Source: Takakia lepidozioides
Lineage: Eukaryota; Streptophyta; Takakiopsida; Takakiales; Takakiaceae
NCBI GenBank assembly: GCA_030704615.1
Contig: CM060731.1
Span: forward strand, 95,336,756 to 95,400,755
Length of the DNA: 64,000 nucleotides
Direction of reading: 5' to 3'
Of the stretch, positions 1 through 11,958 are shown one piece after another. The translations under genes were made by a program, and so were the position numbers. Below the pieces are notes generated by a model that was not told the origin of the DNA, did not search any database, and saw only the letters and a list, made by a program, of their open reading frames with translations. Every line of letters begins with the position of its first letter. Position 1 is the stretch's first letter.

Positions 1-3000
1 GTCCCACAGATGAGGTCCAGCACTGTGCCCTCCACGTCTGTGCATGTCTCCATAATTGTCTGAATGAAGGCAGGGCTCCGAGTCCGTGAGTACCGCAGGG
101 GTTCCGTTGAAGTGAGGCTATGAGGGAGAAGTTCCTTGGGAACGTTGTTGAACAGAACGTCGTAATCGAGGGGTCGCAGTTCGGGTCAACCTTTCCTCCC
201 TCCTTCCGGAAAGCAAAGGTGGAGTTCTCCTTCACAAAGCAGTATGCATCGAACTGCTTCGTCTGCATACACAGGGGGAACGATTAGAAACCGAATGCGG
301 CACCGCATTTGAAAACACCCAAGCAAATGAATGGACGAATGCCAGTGTCGTAATTACCTTCTTCCCTTCCGACCGAAGGCCCAGTGTGTTGATGCACGTC
401 CACTTCTTTTTCAGAATCGGGACGGCGCTCTTGCGGGTCCACTTCGCAATTCCTGTCTGAGTGTTTTTTCCTCTGCTCGCCAGGACAACCACACAGCCTT
501 TGTCGTCCAACACCATGCGGGCAAGCCCGAATCCTTTCTTCCAAAAGTCCTCCGAGTACCTGTTCCAAGATGGCAAAGCTTGCAGTCCTTCCACAGGCTC
601 TCCGTCCGGAATATCCAAGATGATCATATCGCAAGACCACTCGGTGGCATTTCCGCCCCTCCTACAATCCTTGTCTGCACACACCCTCTCAAAGAACGAG
701 ACCATATTCTGAAATCCTGGGGTGTCGGAAGGCTCTTTGGCAGTCGCCTTCTTCAGTGCTCTGCCCTTCAGACCCTCCATGGTCTTCATGTATGCCAACT
801 TGGCTGCCCGTCCATCCAAAGCCGCCAAGAAACTCTCATTTACACACTGGACTACTGTTTCGGGAGCCACTTTCGGCTCTTCATTTCCACCGGCTCGAAA
901 GGGTGCCCCCCTGGGGGGTTGAAGAGTGCCTTCTTTGCCGAGCCAATTCTCGTGCCTCTCGTGACAATGGTGGGCACAGGGGAGGCAGCCTGCGTTTGGG
1001 GGGGTGGGCTGGTTGCAAAGTCTCCATCGGAATCCTCTTCGTCACCCTCTTCCTGAACAAGCTGTTTCTGCTTCTTCGTTTTGGCGGGTGTCACAACAGC
1101 TGCTCCTTGCTGGCGAGTCCTCTTCTTCAACCCCTTCTGTTGGGCCTGCACAGCTGCATCCACCGTCTTTTGTGCCATCTCAGCTGCCTTTCTGGATTCT
1201 TCCAGAGCAGCAGATTCCTTTGCCGACTTTGGCCCAGCAGGGACACGTCTTTCCTTTCTCTTCTCTTCTGCCAAGGCGTGCAGATCTTTCTCAGACTCGT
1301 CAACAATACCGCCAGACATATCCAGGTACCAGGGGCATCCAACGAGATGCGCGGGATGCCATTGTTTCTGCATCTCGGGTGTGTAGACACAGCTTGGGCC
1401 CGCCACGGTCCAAGCCATGAAGAACGGGGGCTCTTGAGCCAGGGCCCTTGTCTGAAGGAGCACGTATTTCATATACCTGCAAGGCAGTCAGCATGCGTGA
1501 GCATAAGATTGACGAACCTACTCGCAGAGTGCCACCAAAAACATAAAATGCGAATGCGGTGCCGCATTTCCGAGACAAACCTCGTAACCAGGCTTCGCAT
1601 ACAAGGGCAGCTGTGCTTCACCTGTAAACAATTCGCATTGCAGCTTTCCCCGCTCCCTCCTGATGTGTAAACTCCACGCTCCTTCTTGCTGTCTGTAGCT
1701 CTCTGGCGAAGAGGTTGTCCTTGTACGCACATCTGAAACGTGTCACGTAGTCTTCCAATGTCTGTGTTCCATCCCATTTGACGTACAAGCCGAACGAATT
1801 TGTGTGCATTACGACTTGCTCCTTCGCATTCGACATTACCTACGATTCCCAAATGCATTGTCACGTAGCAGTTCAGGGAATTCATTTCAGAAAAGCAAAT
1901 CTGGGGAAGTACCTTGAATTACCTGGAACCACCAAGTCATGCAGTTGAGCCACACATCCACTGCAGGGTCGGAAACTTCGAGTGGAAAAGACCACATTGT
2001 CCTTATGCTCTCGGATGCATTCCAGATCGACAGCCACCGTGTCTGCCATTTCTGATCCAATGTCAGGAGCTGGAAGAGAGTGGCTATTGCTAGGAAGGAA
2101 CTTCAGTGCATTGAAACCTCACCTTCTCTTTCGCCTCAACACATGCCGTTGAGAGGTGATGCAGTTTCTCCAATTGCATGGTCGGCTGCATGGCCCGAGA
2201 ATAGTGTTTTGCAATCTCGGGGATGAAGTCCTTTCCAAGTGCCGGATCTGCAATTGCCACCAGCTTCACAAGCTTTGACTTGTATTTGGTTATGGACTTG
2301 ACATCGGCTTCCTTCAAGTGCTCAATCAATGACTGCAACGTTTTGACCTGCCCCCCTCACTTTCCATGAAGAAGCGTTTGGCATGGGCCAAATCCAGCTT
2401 GATGTTTGACTGCCAACAAAAACATGCAGAAGCGTTACATTTGATTCATGTGGAAAGATTATTGAAATTGGGGAAGGATGAGCAGAGGGAAATTGGAGGA
2501 CGACTTACTTACTTCGTATATCACCTCCACCATTCCATCCATAGTGAGACGATACCATGTCCGGTCTGTTTTTGCAACGGCTTTCTGAATGAGCTCGGGC
2601 TCCAGCATTTCCGCAAACATCTGCGGATCAGTGAGACCAGTTTTCCTCACCCTGTACAGCATATGTGCCATGTGGGTATGCACGTACGCATTCTCAGTGA
2701 CCCTGCAAGGCACACTCTCCAGTTCAGTACACGGAAGCACGGAAACAAACCAGAATGGAAACCGAAATGCGGCACCGCATTTCGAACGTGCTAGGGAGGG
2801 TATGAGTATCTTACGAGTTGAGGTCCGCCATGGCATTCTTGAGCAGGGAGGAGTCTGCCGCCTTCACCTTCAGGATGACACACTCCACCATGTAATGCCA
2901 GCCAATGTGCTTGGCATGGTTCTGCTTGATGTACTCCCACCAGGCAAGAAGTCGGTGATTCCCGTCCCACACAAAGAACATTTTACCCGACATATGGCCG

Positions 3001-4340
3001 AAGTCTGGATCACCCTTCAGCGTCGCCTCGAATTCGTCATTGCGAGTGTGCCAGTGGGTATCCCACGTTGACAATTCATCGGCAGTGGGTCCACGAGTTT
3101 CGCCGTCCTCATTCTCAATGGAAACGTAAAACGCTGCCGATCCCAGACGGTACCCTTCTCGAAATGCGAACTTCAGCTTATCCACATCTCCGGGAAGGGC
3201 CTGCATGACGATGGGAAGGGAGACCATGCGACAGAGTGGGATTCGAAGAGTCCGCTGGAATACCCTGCTGCCCAGAACTCTGCCAATGCTACTGTGTGTG
3301 TCCCTCCAACATTTTATCCGTTGCACTTTTGAAATCCTCCGGAGACATGTCTGTAGGTGCCGGTAGTGGCTGAGCAGCTGGAGCATCCTCAACTGGAGCT
3401 GCACTCTGGGGCCTGTTTGCGGGCAATTCTGCCATTGCAGAGGCCTCCTCCGGGCCTGCTTACTCATCGGTGGTGAGGTCTTGCTGCGAACGTTGAGCGG
3501 CAGCACCCTCCTCCGCTACCAAATCGACAAAAACGGTCGATCCCATTGCCTTCGCTGCAGTAGAGACGGCCCCAACATCTGCAGGCGGGAAATCCTCCAG
3601 GAACTGAGCTTCAGCTCGTGGAAGCGGTTTTGCGGAGATTGTTCGGCCGTCGCCCCCTGATTGCCTTCTGCTTCCTCATCCTTGCAGGTGAAGGTGTCTG
3701 CTGCAATTGAATCTGTCTTTTACCCCTGCTGCTTCATTCGCGTTGGTGGGGGTGAAACGGCCTGAGCCGGTTCAGAAACCAGTAGAGGGACGGGTTGCTT
3801 CTTCTTCGACTTTGCTGGAGAAGGGCCCGACCCCTGTTGGCGATTCTCCATGACCGAAGAACGTGAGTCGATCTCTGGGGCTTTGAACTTGCCCTTCGAA
3901 GCCGCGTCTTTGAAATGCACAGGGCTAGGCCCGGCAGGAATACCCGCGCTCGGGGATCGGGTGGGTGTACGTGTTGCAGCTAGCTCCACGGACTCAACCT
4001 GCGGCTCTTCGGATTCCTGCGATCCCTCCAGCACGTCCACCTTTCCTGTTAGGCATGCAAACATGTTCTGCATTCAAGTCTCCTAGCATTCAGTCTAAAG
4101 AATTACAGAAGCAAAATGGGGGGTTCGGTGCTCGATCAGCTGCGCGCAGCCCGATCGCATGGAGCTCTCACTGGTGGCTGGGTTGCCTAGTGGCCTGCTG
4201 CTCGAGATGGCAATCTCCTCCTGTAGACGCATCTGCTTCCTCCCCTTCGGCATTGGCCTACGTCCGAAGTATAATTTTCGGAGCTTGCGACGAGGTCTCC
4301 TGTCTGGTGCACGAACTCCCCCCCTCTCAGGTTCGAGCAT
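1..4340 (-). pseudogene. ParB-like/DNA methyltransferase fusion gene, element copy 1 (3' end cut by window edge)
   Basis: This is the same multi-exon gene as the better copy at 19,220-24,423, in reverse. The short basic first exon starts at the ATG at 4,338-4,340. The second exon starts at the ATG at 4,071-4,073 and ends at the GT donor after 2,815. Further exons follow with GT-AG borders, and position 1 falls inside the methyltransferase motif I (DLICGT), so the last two exons lie outside. The ParB-type DGNHR motif is near 2,970 and motif IV (ILDIPDG) near 620. Defects: an extra G near 3,725; CAA to TAA at 3,460-3,462; and a lost G near 880, where copy 2 reads EMKRPKVAPE. Where copy 2 is frameshifted (near 22,607 and 23,053), copy 1 is intact. 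Some indels may therefore be assembly errors rather than decay. Confidence 0.75.
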
Positions 4341-4699
4341 AAGAAGAACAGAGACAGGGAAAGGGGAGAAGAGTGCAGATGGAAAGGGCGCGAGAGGGGT
4401 GGCTGAGTAGACACGACAGAAGATGTAACGGCAGTAATGCACCACTTGGATTCGAAGGCTTCCATGAAAGTGTGTCCGGTGGACTATGCGTCATTACGAA
4501 ACTCCAATCGTCAAGGGTACGCCTGCCGTCCAAAACGAACATTAACCAACGGTCAGGCCGCGCCGCCTCTTGTCACTTCAGACACATGGAGAGCAGACAA
4601 GTGCCGCAATTCCGTTTGTCCACGCGTTCACATATCATGGCATTTCCCGTCCCAGCGCTGGATGAATGAGAGTGGAAATTTCATTCTGAAGAGTATGAA

Positions 4700-6115
4700 A
4701 GTCTGCCCCGACGGAAATGCGGTGCCAGATTTCCGCCCCGCAGCTCCATGCCACAGATTGAAACGAAAATGCGGCGCCGCATTTCCGTTCTGGAATGTCC
4801 GATGGCGCGACTCGAAGGAATTGAGATCCCGCATTTCAGTTCCGGTGGATCAGGATTTTCACTCAGGACGGGAATGCAGTGCCGCAATTCCGTTCTTGAC
4901 AGTATGAAACACTGCCCCGGACGGAAATGCGGTGCCGCATTCCCGTCCCACAGCTCACTGCCAAGATTGAAAACGGAAATGCGGCGTCGCCTTTCCGTTC
5001 TGGAATGTCCGATGGCGGGACTCGGAAGGAATTGCGGTCCGCGCATTTCAGTTCTGGTGGATCACGATTTCACTGAGGATGGGAATGCGGTGCCGCAATT
5101 CCGTTCTTAACAGTATGAAAGTCTGCCCAAAGCGGAATTGCGGTGCCGTATTTCCGTCCCACAGCTACATGCCACAAATTGAAAACGGAAATGCGGCGCC
5201 GCATTTCCATTCTGGAATGTTCGAAGGCGGAACTCGGAAGGAAATGCGGTGCCGCATTACAGTTCCGGTGGATCACGATTTTCACTCAGACGGAATGCGG
5301 TGCCGCAATTCCGTTCGGGACAGTATGAAACACTGCACCGGACGGAAATGCGGTGCCGCATTTCCGTCCCACAGCTCACTGCCACAGATTCAAAACGGAA
5401 ATGCAGCGTCGCATTTCCGATCTGGAATGTCCGAAGGCGGGACTGGGACGGAAATGCGGTGCCGCATTACAGTTCCGGTGGATCACGATTTTGACTTGGA
5501 ACGGGAATTCGGTACCGAATTTCCGTGCTACAGAGTATAAAAAACACTGCCCCGGACGGAAATGTTGTGCCGCATTTCGGTCCAACAGCTCCAAGCCACG
5601 GACTGGGACGGAAATGCGGTGCCGCATTACAGTTCCGGTGGATAACGATTTTGACTCAGAACGGGAATGCGGTGCCGAATTCCGTTCTGCAGAGTATGAT
5701 ACAGTGCCCCGGACGGAAATGCTGTGCCGCATTTCAGTCCCACAGCTCCATGCCACAGATTGAAAACGGAAATGCGGCGCCGCATTTCCGATCTGGAATG
5801 TCCGAAGGTGGGACTCGGACGGAAATGCAGTGCCGCATTACAGTTCCGGTGGTTCAGGGTTAACAGTATGAAGTCTGCCCAAAGCGGAATTGCGGTGCCG
5901 TATTTCCGTTCTGAAGAATATGAAGGTCTCTGGTGGACGAAAATGCGGTGCCGCATTTAAGTGCCACTGGTGCATGACTAAGATTCAAAATTGAAATGCG
6001 GCGCCGTATTTCCGTCCAACAGCAATGGAAAGTAGCACACCGGTCAGATATGGTAACCTGTCTGGATTCCAATGAAAGAAATTGGACGGAAATCCGGCAC
6101 CGCATTTCCGATCAC
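4700..6115. repeat. Palindrome array between the two divergent genes, copy 1
   Basis: About two dozen near-perfect palindromes of the type AAATGCGGYRCCGCATTT, usually flanked by CGG and CCG. Starts can be read at 5,343, 5,397, 5,450, 5,501, 5,558, 5,610, 5,661, 5,715, 5,767 and 5,820, so the spacing is 51-57 bp with a mean near 53. The roughly 30-bp linkers fall into about four recurring types (for example one with CCACAGCTC, one with GGAATGTCCGA, one with TTCCGGTGGAT, one with AGTATGA), giving a higher-order unit of about 212 bp. It lies between the methyltransferase first exon (minus) and the transposase start (plus). Confidence 0.9.
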
Positions 6116-6526
6116 AATCAAGGAGTGGATGATGTCAAACTGGGTTGCGGGACCGCCTTCCCTTTCATCCATGTGCAATGGGTTGCAGTGCTCCGAAACA
6201 ACACAATTGCGGCCTGTGTTAATGAGCACAACTTGGGTATCTAACCGTTTTAACTAGCACCCTGGCACTTGACAGTGCAAACGTTCATGTCTGCACCCCG
6301 AATTCTACTTGATCCACTGTCAGGAGATGTTATTTCGTCGCCGAATCGGCCATCATTGTGACACTTACTGCATATGGAATCACACCGCCCACCTTCATGC
6401 ATGTAGCTTGAAACAATACTTCTACTTCAATTGGCGATGACCTCCGCATTACCACTGACGTGGGCCTGTGAGCCTTGGTCTCTCGCTGTACTGATCCTCG
6501 CACTTGCCAACTTCGTGCGGTCTTCG
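6116..6526. promoter_or_regulatory. Presumed transposase promoter/5' UTR region, copy 1
   Basis: No gene is visible in these 410 bases between the last palindrome and the transposase ATG at 6,527. The same sequence precedes the transposase in the copies at 17,021-17,437, 43,769-44,190 and 63,392-63,780, and its position upstream of two divergent genes makes it the likely promoter region. I could not identify a convincing TATA box or initiator. Confidence 0.35.
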
Positions 6527-9500
6527 ATGGCTCCGAATTCCTACGCTATAGTTTGCTGTCCTCCCCAACTTGGGAGAGCCTGGATCCCAAACGAGGGAGG
6601 ACTTTGCAGAGTGACTGAAACTTACCTTTGTTCTAAATTCAAGCTCAAACCGGGCACAGTTTATTTGGAAGAAGAAAGGAAGGATGTTTCTGGGCAGGTT
6701 GACGAGCCATTGTCGTGCTAGGTAACGACGGAGGTTGCGGAATGGAATGGCGCGTCCCCCCATCAGACACCATCCTGTACCAAGCTGTGGGAATGCCCAT
6801 TCCCTTTCCGAATCAGTCGCTGCCCACACCATCCACAAAGGAGTCCGGAAACCGACAGGCGGCCACTGCCAACAGAGAGGTATGCAACGATAATCATTCC
6901 CGACCTGGACCGTCAAGACCCTCCATAGCTTCTCGTGTGGACGTATTCGACATTTCCGACGAGGAAGATGATTGCATTGAGGTACCCATGTCCTCCACAC
7001 AGTCGTTCAAATCCGGCATGGACGTCTCTGTAGGTGCTACGCATGTGCCCTTGAGCATAACTCCAACCCGGTCCATTGTGCAGCTCCTACGACAACATCA
7101 CCTCGATGGTTCTCGCTCCGAGCTGGCTGCTCTCGACTATGCCAAATTCCCAGTCAGAAAGGTAACGTTTCTGCCTCCCGAAGTCGATGGCAATGTCATC
7201 TTCGAGTTTCCATCTGTTTCTTCGTCAAACAAAGCCTCCGGGATGTTAACAGACATGGATCGAAAGCATGACGGACACCCCTGGTGTGTGACGAAGACCA
7301 GTAGCACGAAAATTGCTGATGGTGTTCGTGTACGATATGTCCTTTGTGCGGGGAAGCTGAGGTGCCTCAATCCCACCTGCTTCCACTTTCTCTCCAAGGA
7401 GGGCGGAGAAACGAGACGGATTGGACTGGCACAACGCATCATCCATTCATTGTCTCCAGCCAAGCTCCTGCGGTTCTTTCAAGTGTGCACATTGCAAAGA
7501 ACCACCGACGTGCATGTCCATGTGCAGAGCCAAGCAATATTACGTAATCCATTTGCTCCCGGACTTGACTAGAGCTTGCATACACGTTTGGGTCCACTGC
7601 CACCCCTTGGCGAGAGGCAACATGCGTGAGGCTGTCCAGGAAGCACACGACATCATAAAAGAGGAGGTGAAATTGAGCCCTGGAGCCAGACCAAAGCAGA
7701 TTCAGCTGAAGGCAGCCCACAAGATTGCTCTTGGCAAAATCATATCTGAAGATGGTTCCGACCGAGAGCCCTTGACCGAAGACAAGATGCGTGACCTCTT
7801 GGAGTCCGTCTCGCACGTTTGTAGTCCGAATGTGCGGAATCACATCGTATCTTGCAAGCAGGAGTTCGGCAGGGGGTCGGACATGTACTCAATCCTGGAG
7901 GTGAAACGAATGACTGGATATGACTACATCCAAGGTAGCAGGTTTCCAGGGCAAGGCAGCAATCCGATCGTTGTTACATTTTCAAAATGTCGACGTGTGG
8001 GCCTGGGAGTGGAGTCGACTTGGTCACTCGCATGACAACTGGAACTTGTCGAATGCTTGGTGATGTTGATCACATCAAGCGAATTACAAACCATCAGTGG
8101 GTGACTATGGGTGCGCATGTTTATGACTATCACTCCAAGAGGCTCATGACGATTGCAATCTGCGAGATGAAAGGGGAGGACACACAGTCCGAGATGCATC
8201 TGTGGGAGGGCATAAACGAGCAGATGGCAAGGGCGGGATTGCCAGAGCCCAATTTCAGGGGATTCATGGCAGACAACGCTTAGGCCAACTGGGCAGCGGT
8301 GCGGCGTGTGTACGGTGAGGACCCAATGTTCCAATGGAGGGGAAAGAGAGATCCTGTGGATTCCATTGGATGCAGAGTCTATCTCACTACACTTCCAAAT
8401 TTGTTGCTAGCTCATTCCAGGCTGAACACCGTGTCCTTTGTACGGCGTGGAAGGATGCACCCACATTTGATGACGCGGAGGTTAAGATTGCTATCATCGA
8501 GGCTTGGTGGAACACGTCAGGTGCAGTGGAGACAACCAATCTGGGAGCATTGCACAGCTGGTTGGGGTGGTGGCATTTTCGGTATCGACAGTTCGGACAG
8601 TACATGCGGGAGGTAGGCTGCTGTCATTTTCGTTCATTTGTCTTTCTGTTACGGACATTTCGATTGGTCCCTCACCATTGTTTGTGTCCTTCTAGGAGCG
8701 GTGCTTGGATTCCGACACGGACATGCCAAACACGAATATGGCAGAATCGGTCCACTCCTCCTGGCGAGCGTCTTCTGCCGCACATCTGGTGGACGTAGTG
8801 ACGGCCACAACGGAGGACATCGATAGAGCAATCATGTAGCAAGCCACGTACTACAAGTTCCTGAGCACAAACAATGGGGCTTTGGGCCGGACAGGGAGAA
8901 TTGTTGGTACGAACACTTCGAGGTCCAAGAATCCACTGAAATGGGCGACAGCATTGCGAGAGAAGATCAAGGGACGCCTCTGCACCGCAGAGGTGAACAC
9001 CTAGAGGGGGACATCCGGACTCGCCCTGTGAGGCGGAGGATTGAAGAGGAACCCGGGTGCGAAGAGGATTCCTAGAGATCCGACAGGAACATTCGGACAG
9101 CATCCTCGAGGTCCGTCATGTTGCCGCACAATGTGTCTTCCAGCATGGAAGCCCAAGATACACGGCAACATTGTTTAGAGATGATAAGGAGGAATCCAGA
9201 TGGGGCTGTCCCTGCTCCTACTTTTACAGGAAGATTTGTCCATGCAAAGTTTGCGGAGGCGACAACCACCCAGTTCTGGTTCTGTAGGCACGACATTATG
9301 ACTTGCGTGTATGGAAAGCCCAAGTACGGCATACAAACAATGCCAGAGGCTCCCCCGGGTGGCCGTGGAACCAGGCTGCGATCTGAGTCAGGTTGAGGCC
9401 GACGCCCTTACCGCCGCAGGATTTCGGATGGTGCAGCGCACTGACGTCCCCAGACAACCATTTCCACTTCCACAGCCTCCACCACCGACCCCTGTGAGAG

Positions 9501-9923
9501 CAAGAACAATGGGACACGACAGCTCTAAGCATCCTACACACCGTTGGGGGAAACCGAAGAGGCGGCGACCTCCCTCAAAAGTGAACGAGACAATGATGGG
9601 AATGCACTTCGGATGAACTGTACAATCCAGAGCTCGACAGAAGTGCCCCCACCAGGATTCGGGCGTGTGTATCAGATGGCCACGGCAGGCTCAGCTGTTC
9701 GCAATGAGGTGTACACCATCACCATTTCAGAATTACTAACCTGCAATTGCACCGACTTCCAGATCATGGCGACAAGGGGGCATCATACTGCCCTTGCAAG
9801 CATTTGTACTACGTGTACCTAAAAGACTCCGTTGTAATTCCACAACTCATCCTTCATACATGCACCAGGGTTGAGCCCCCAGGAGGTTCACACTCTCTGA
9901 ATATGGATCCAGGGGACCAGTGA
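6527..9923 (+). pseudogene. MULE transposase, element copy 1 (stops and frameshifts)
   Basis: Exon 1 runs from the ATG at 6,527 to 8,612, an 83-bp GT-AG intron follows, and exon 2 runs from 8,696 to the TGA at 9,921-9,923. The protein matches the intact copy at 40,161-43,768: zinc-binding Cys/His region, FDHIKR (first acid), MADNA-ANW (second acid), NMAES (catalytic Glu) and the SWIM CxC-CxH. It is broken by three TAG codons: 8,281-8,283 (Gln in copy 3), 8,837-8,839 (Gln) and 9,073-9,075 (Trp). It also has several one-base indels, for example near 7,400, and lacks about 180 bp near 9,150 that are present in copy 3. All three stops and the deletion are shared with copy 2. Confidence 0.85.
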
Positions 9924-10750
9924 GCTTGGCTTGCGGTCCCAATACAATGGTACGCCTCCTTTTCGGATAGTAGAACTGTACTGCTGCCAGTACCTCAGAC
10001 TCTGGCCACAGAAAGGTCCGACATATGTCTTGCCTACCAGTAACCTGTTTTTGCTCGAACTAAGATATTACTATATCGTTCACTTGTTTCCACGTGCATG
10101 TATTTTTTGTATGTTGGAGGGTTTCATGTTTTTCTGCTTTCCGAAACTTGCTTTCCTCATTCGACCTCCGACAAGGAAATGCGGCGCCGCATTTCCAAGT
10201 ATCGTCGTAGGTACTGGTAGAGGCGGCCTTCGCCAACACCAAACCGCTCCGAAATTTCGCACGTGCCAATCCTAATGCGGCACCTTATTTCCCAGTTCAG
10301 TTGCAAACCTTTCCCGCCGAATACCCGAAGAAGACAGAATTGTGAAGTACTGCAGACTCTATTGGTGCAGACTCCATTGGTTCAATCGCGGCAAAAGGGT
10401 CAGCTTCATTCCAATGTTAAGGCATGTAAAACGCGGAATACTCTATACAGGCCAGTATGCGACGTCCTTTTGCAGTGTATATTGGATTTCCCGTTGCACG
10501 GTCACTTATTTCCATGAGCGGATCTAAAAAACCATGAGCGGACTTGTTACTGACGACATATCTTCGCCGCATTACATGATCTGGAACGTCAAAAACGGCA
10601 AGGTCAAATTAAAACTATTATTTTAATACTTGTTTAATCTGCCGCATTTCCAAATTTGGAGGAGTCCGCTCATGAAATCCGCGTATCTTAGACTTCGGCT
10701 CACCGCTCATGCGCTCATGCGGCTCATGGCTCATGGCTCATGGTTTCTCT
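9924..10750. repeat. Subterminal region of element copy 1, transposase side
   Basis: No gene is seen. The region matches 39,331-40,160 of copy 3 in reverse orientation. It contains an isolated palindrome (AAATGCGGCGCCGCATTT, near 10,177), and a run of CATGAGC/GCTCATG motifs between about 10,500 and 10,750 just inside the element end. Confidence 0.7.
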
Positions 10751-10778
10751 GCTCATGAAATAGTAACCTCGCACGTAG
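10751..10778. mobile_element. Terminal inverted repeat and 8-bp target duplication, copy 1 (transposase-side end)
   Basis: GCTCATGAAATAG followed by TAACCTC (10,751-10,770) is the reverse complement, with one T missing, of the copy 3 left end at 39,310-39,330. The next eight bases, GCACGTAG (10,771-10,778), are the reverse complement of CTACGTGC at 27,732-27,739, which follows the methyltransferase-side end of copy 2. Confidence 0.8.
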
Positions 10779-11958
10779 CTTCCGCGTTAGCCCGCACTAC
10801 AAAGCAACCCCTCGGTAGGCGCAGTTATAGTATGCGCACGCGCCAGGTGCGCATTACCCCGTGAACTCCTAAAGAAGGCGCAAGTTTCCTTGCCCCTTGG
10901 ATGGGAGTCATCGATTTCCGCACTGCGCAAACACACGATTAACCCAATTTACCTCCCCCACTTTGTAAGCTAGCATGCATTCTACACACTAGCCAACCAC
11001 ACCATGCATCACCATTCCAAACAAAATAGGACGCACAACATTGGAACCCATTTTCTTATAACAAATTTTTGTACAAAACAAGTTTTTTGCAATCGGATTC
11101 CTAGCTAGCTAAGCCGGGCTAAGCATGCATTTCTCCCCCACGCTCCAAGGTTGATGTCCCCCTCAACGCTTCTTCCGCTTTTGAGGTCGCCCTTTCGAAA
11201 ACTGCAACCGCCTCGGATGCGTTTCGTATTTCTGAGGCACACACCCAAGATGCCTCCACATGATGATAGCCCTTTCCATTTGACGAGATACTCTGTTTCT
11301 CGGTTCTTGAACCTCCTCGACTTAAGTACTCTCTCCACCTCTGTACTCAGGTTCATTTTCATGACAACAACACAGGTGTGGCGGACGCAACATGTCGTGC
11401 GCATAACGTATCGCTACATAACTACAAAATCGCTGTCCAAACCACACCACACATATATGCACAATAAAGTAGTCTGCCAAATGATTGAACAAGCTAAGAG
11501 ACACACTGTTTCACACACCAGAAACAACATGAATCCATCGCTATCACTCGTTACAACACAGAAGTCGAGCCAGGGGCAACCCTAAGCTATGGGGACTCCA
11601 CCCCACAACAACCTATACTCCCATCATAAGCACACTCAGTCCTAAACGATGCAGGAGCTCCGTCGCGCAGGCTCAACTCGAGAGAGATGAGCTGCGCGAC
11701 TGCCGCTCTCGTGAAGATAAGGTGGTTCAGGTGTCAAACTAAACTTGACACCTGATTTAACACTTGACCTAAATCCAAGTGTTAAATACAAATAACTAGC
11801 TTTATTCTAGTTGTTTTCACACACTGTGCTTATTTAACTTGACAGCTGTCGTGCGCATACGTATCGCTACATAACTACATAACTCGCTGTCCAAACCACA
11901 CCACACATATATGCACAATAAAGAGTCTGCCACAATCGTCCCCTAGCTGGTGGGTAGG
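10779..11958. other. Retroelement-derived flank between two elements
   Basis: AT-rich sequence with many short degenerate tracts. An approximately 80-bp segment containing GTCGTGCGCATA and ending in AGTCTGCC occurs twice in direct orientation, at 11,394-11,478 and 11,848-11,931. A chromodomain remnant lies at 11,108-11,372. No other gene is seen. Confidence 0.6.
11108..11372 (-). pseudogene. Chromodomain remnant, probably the C-terminus of a Ty3 chromovirus integrase
   Basis: The minus strand reads TEVERVLKSRRF and EYLVKWKG, the standard first half of a chromodomain. After a one-base frameshift it continues with EASWV and NASEAVAVFE, the usual second half. Chromoviruses of the Ty3 group carry such a domain at the end of integrase. 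No integrase core, protease or reverse transcriptase is visible next to it, so this is a fragment. Confidence 0.7.

Noticed and set aside
331-1670. Plus-strand ORFs over the methyltransferase of copy 1
   Set aside because: They are antisense shadows of the minus-strand coding exons and have no domain or conservation of their own.
4700-6115. Resemblance to a CRISPR array (regular short palindromic repeats with about 30-bp spacers)
   Set aside because: The spacers are themselves repeated in four types, the context is eukaryotic with introns, and no cas gene is present.
4373-6257. Numerous overlapping ORFs of 60-150 codons on both strands within the palindrome array
   Set aside because: They are translations of the palindromes, giving the same short peptides (such as MRCRIS and NAAPHF) over and over. 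The same applies to 17,383-18,877, 24,610-25,331, 44,056-46,004 and 51,644-52,412.
10751-10778. Element termini as Helitron ends
   Set aside because: There are inverted terminal repeats and 8-bp target duplications, and the internal gene is a D-D-E MULE transposase, not a Rep/helicase.
11394-11931. The two approximately 80-bp direct repeats as LTRs
   Set aside because: They are too short, lack TG...CA borders and target duplications, and are only 456 bp apart.
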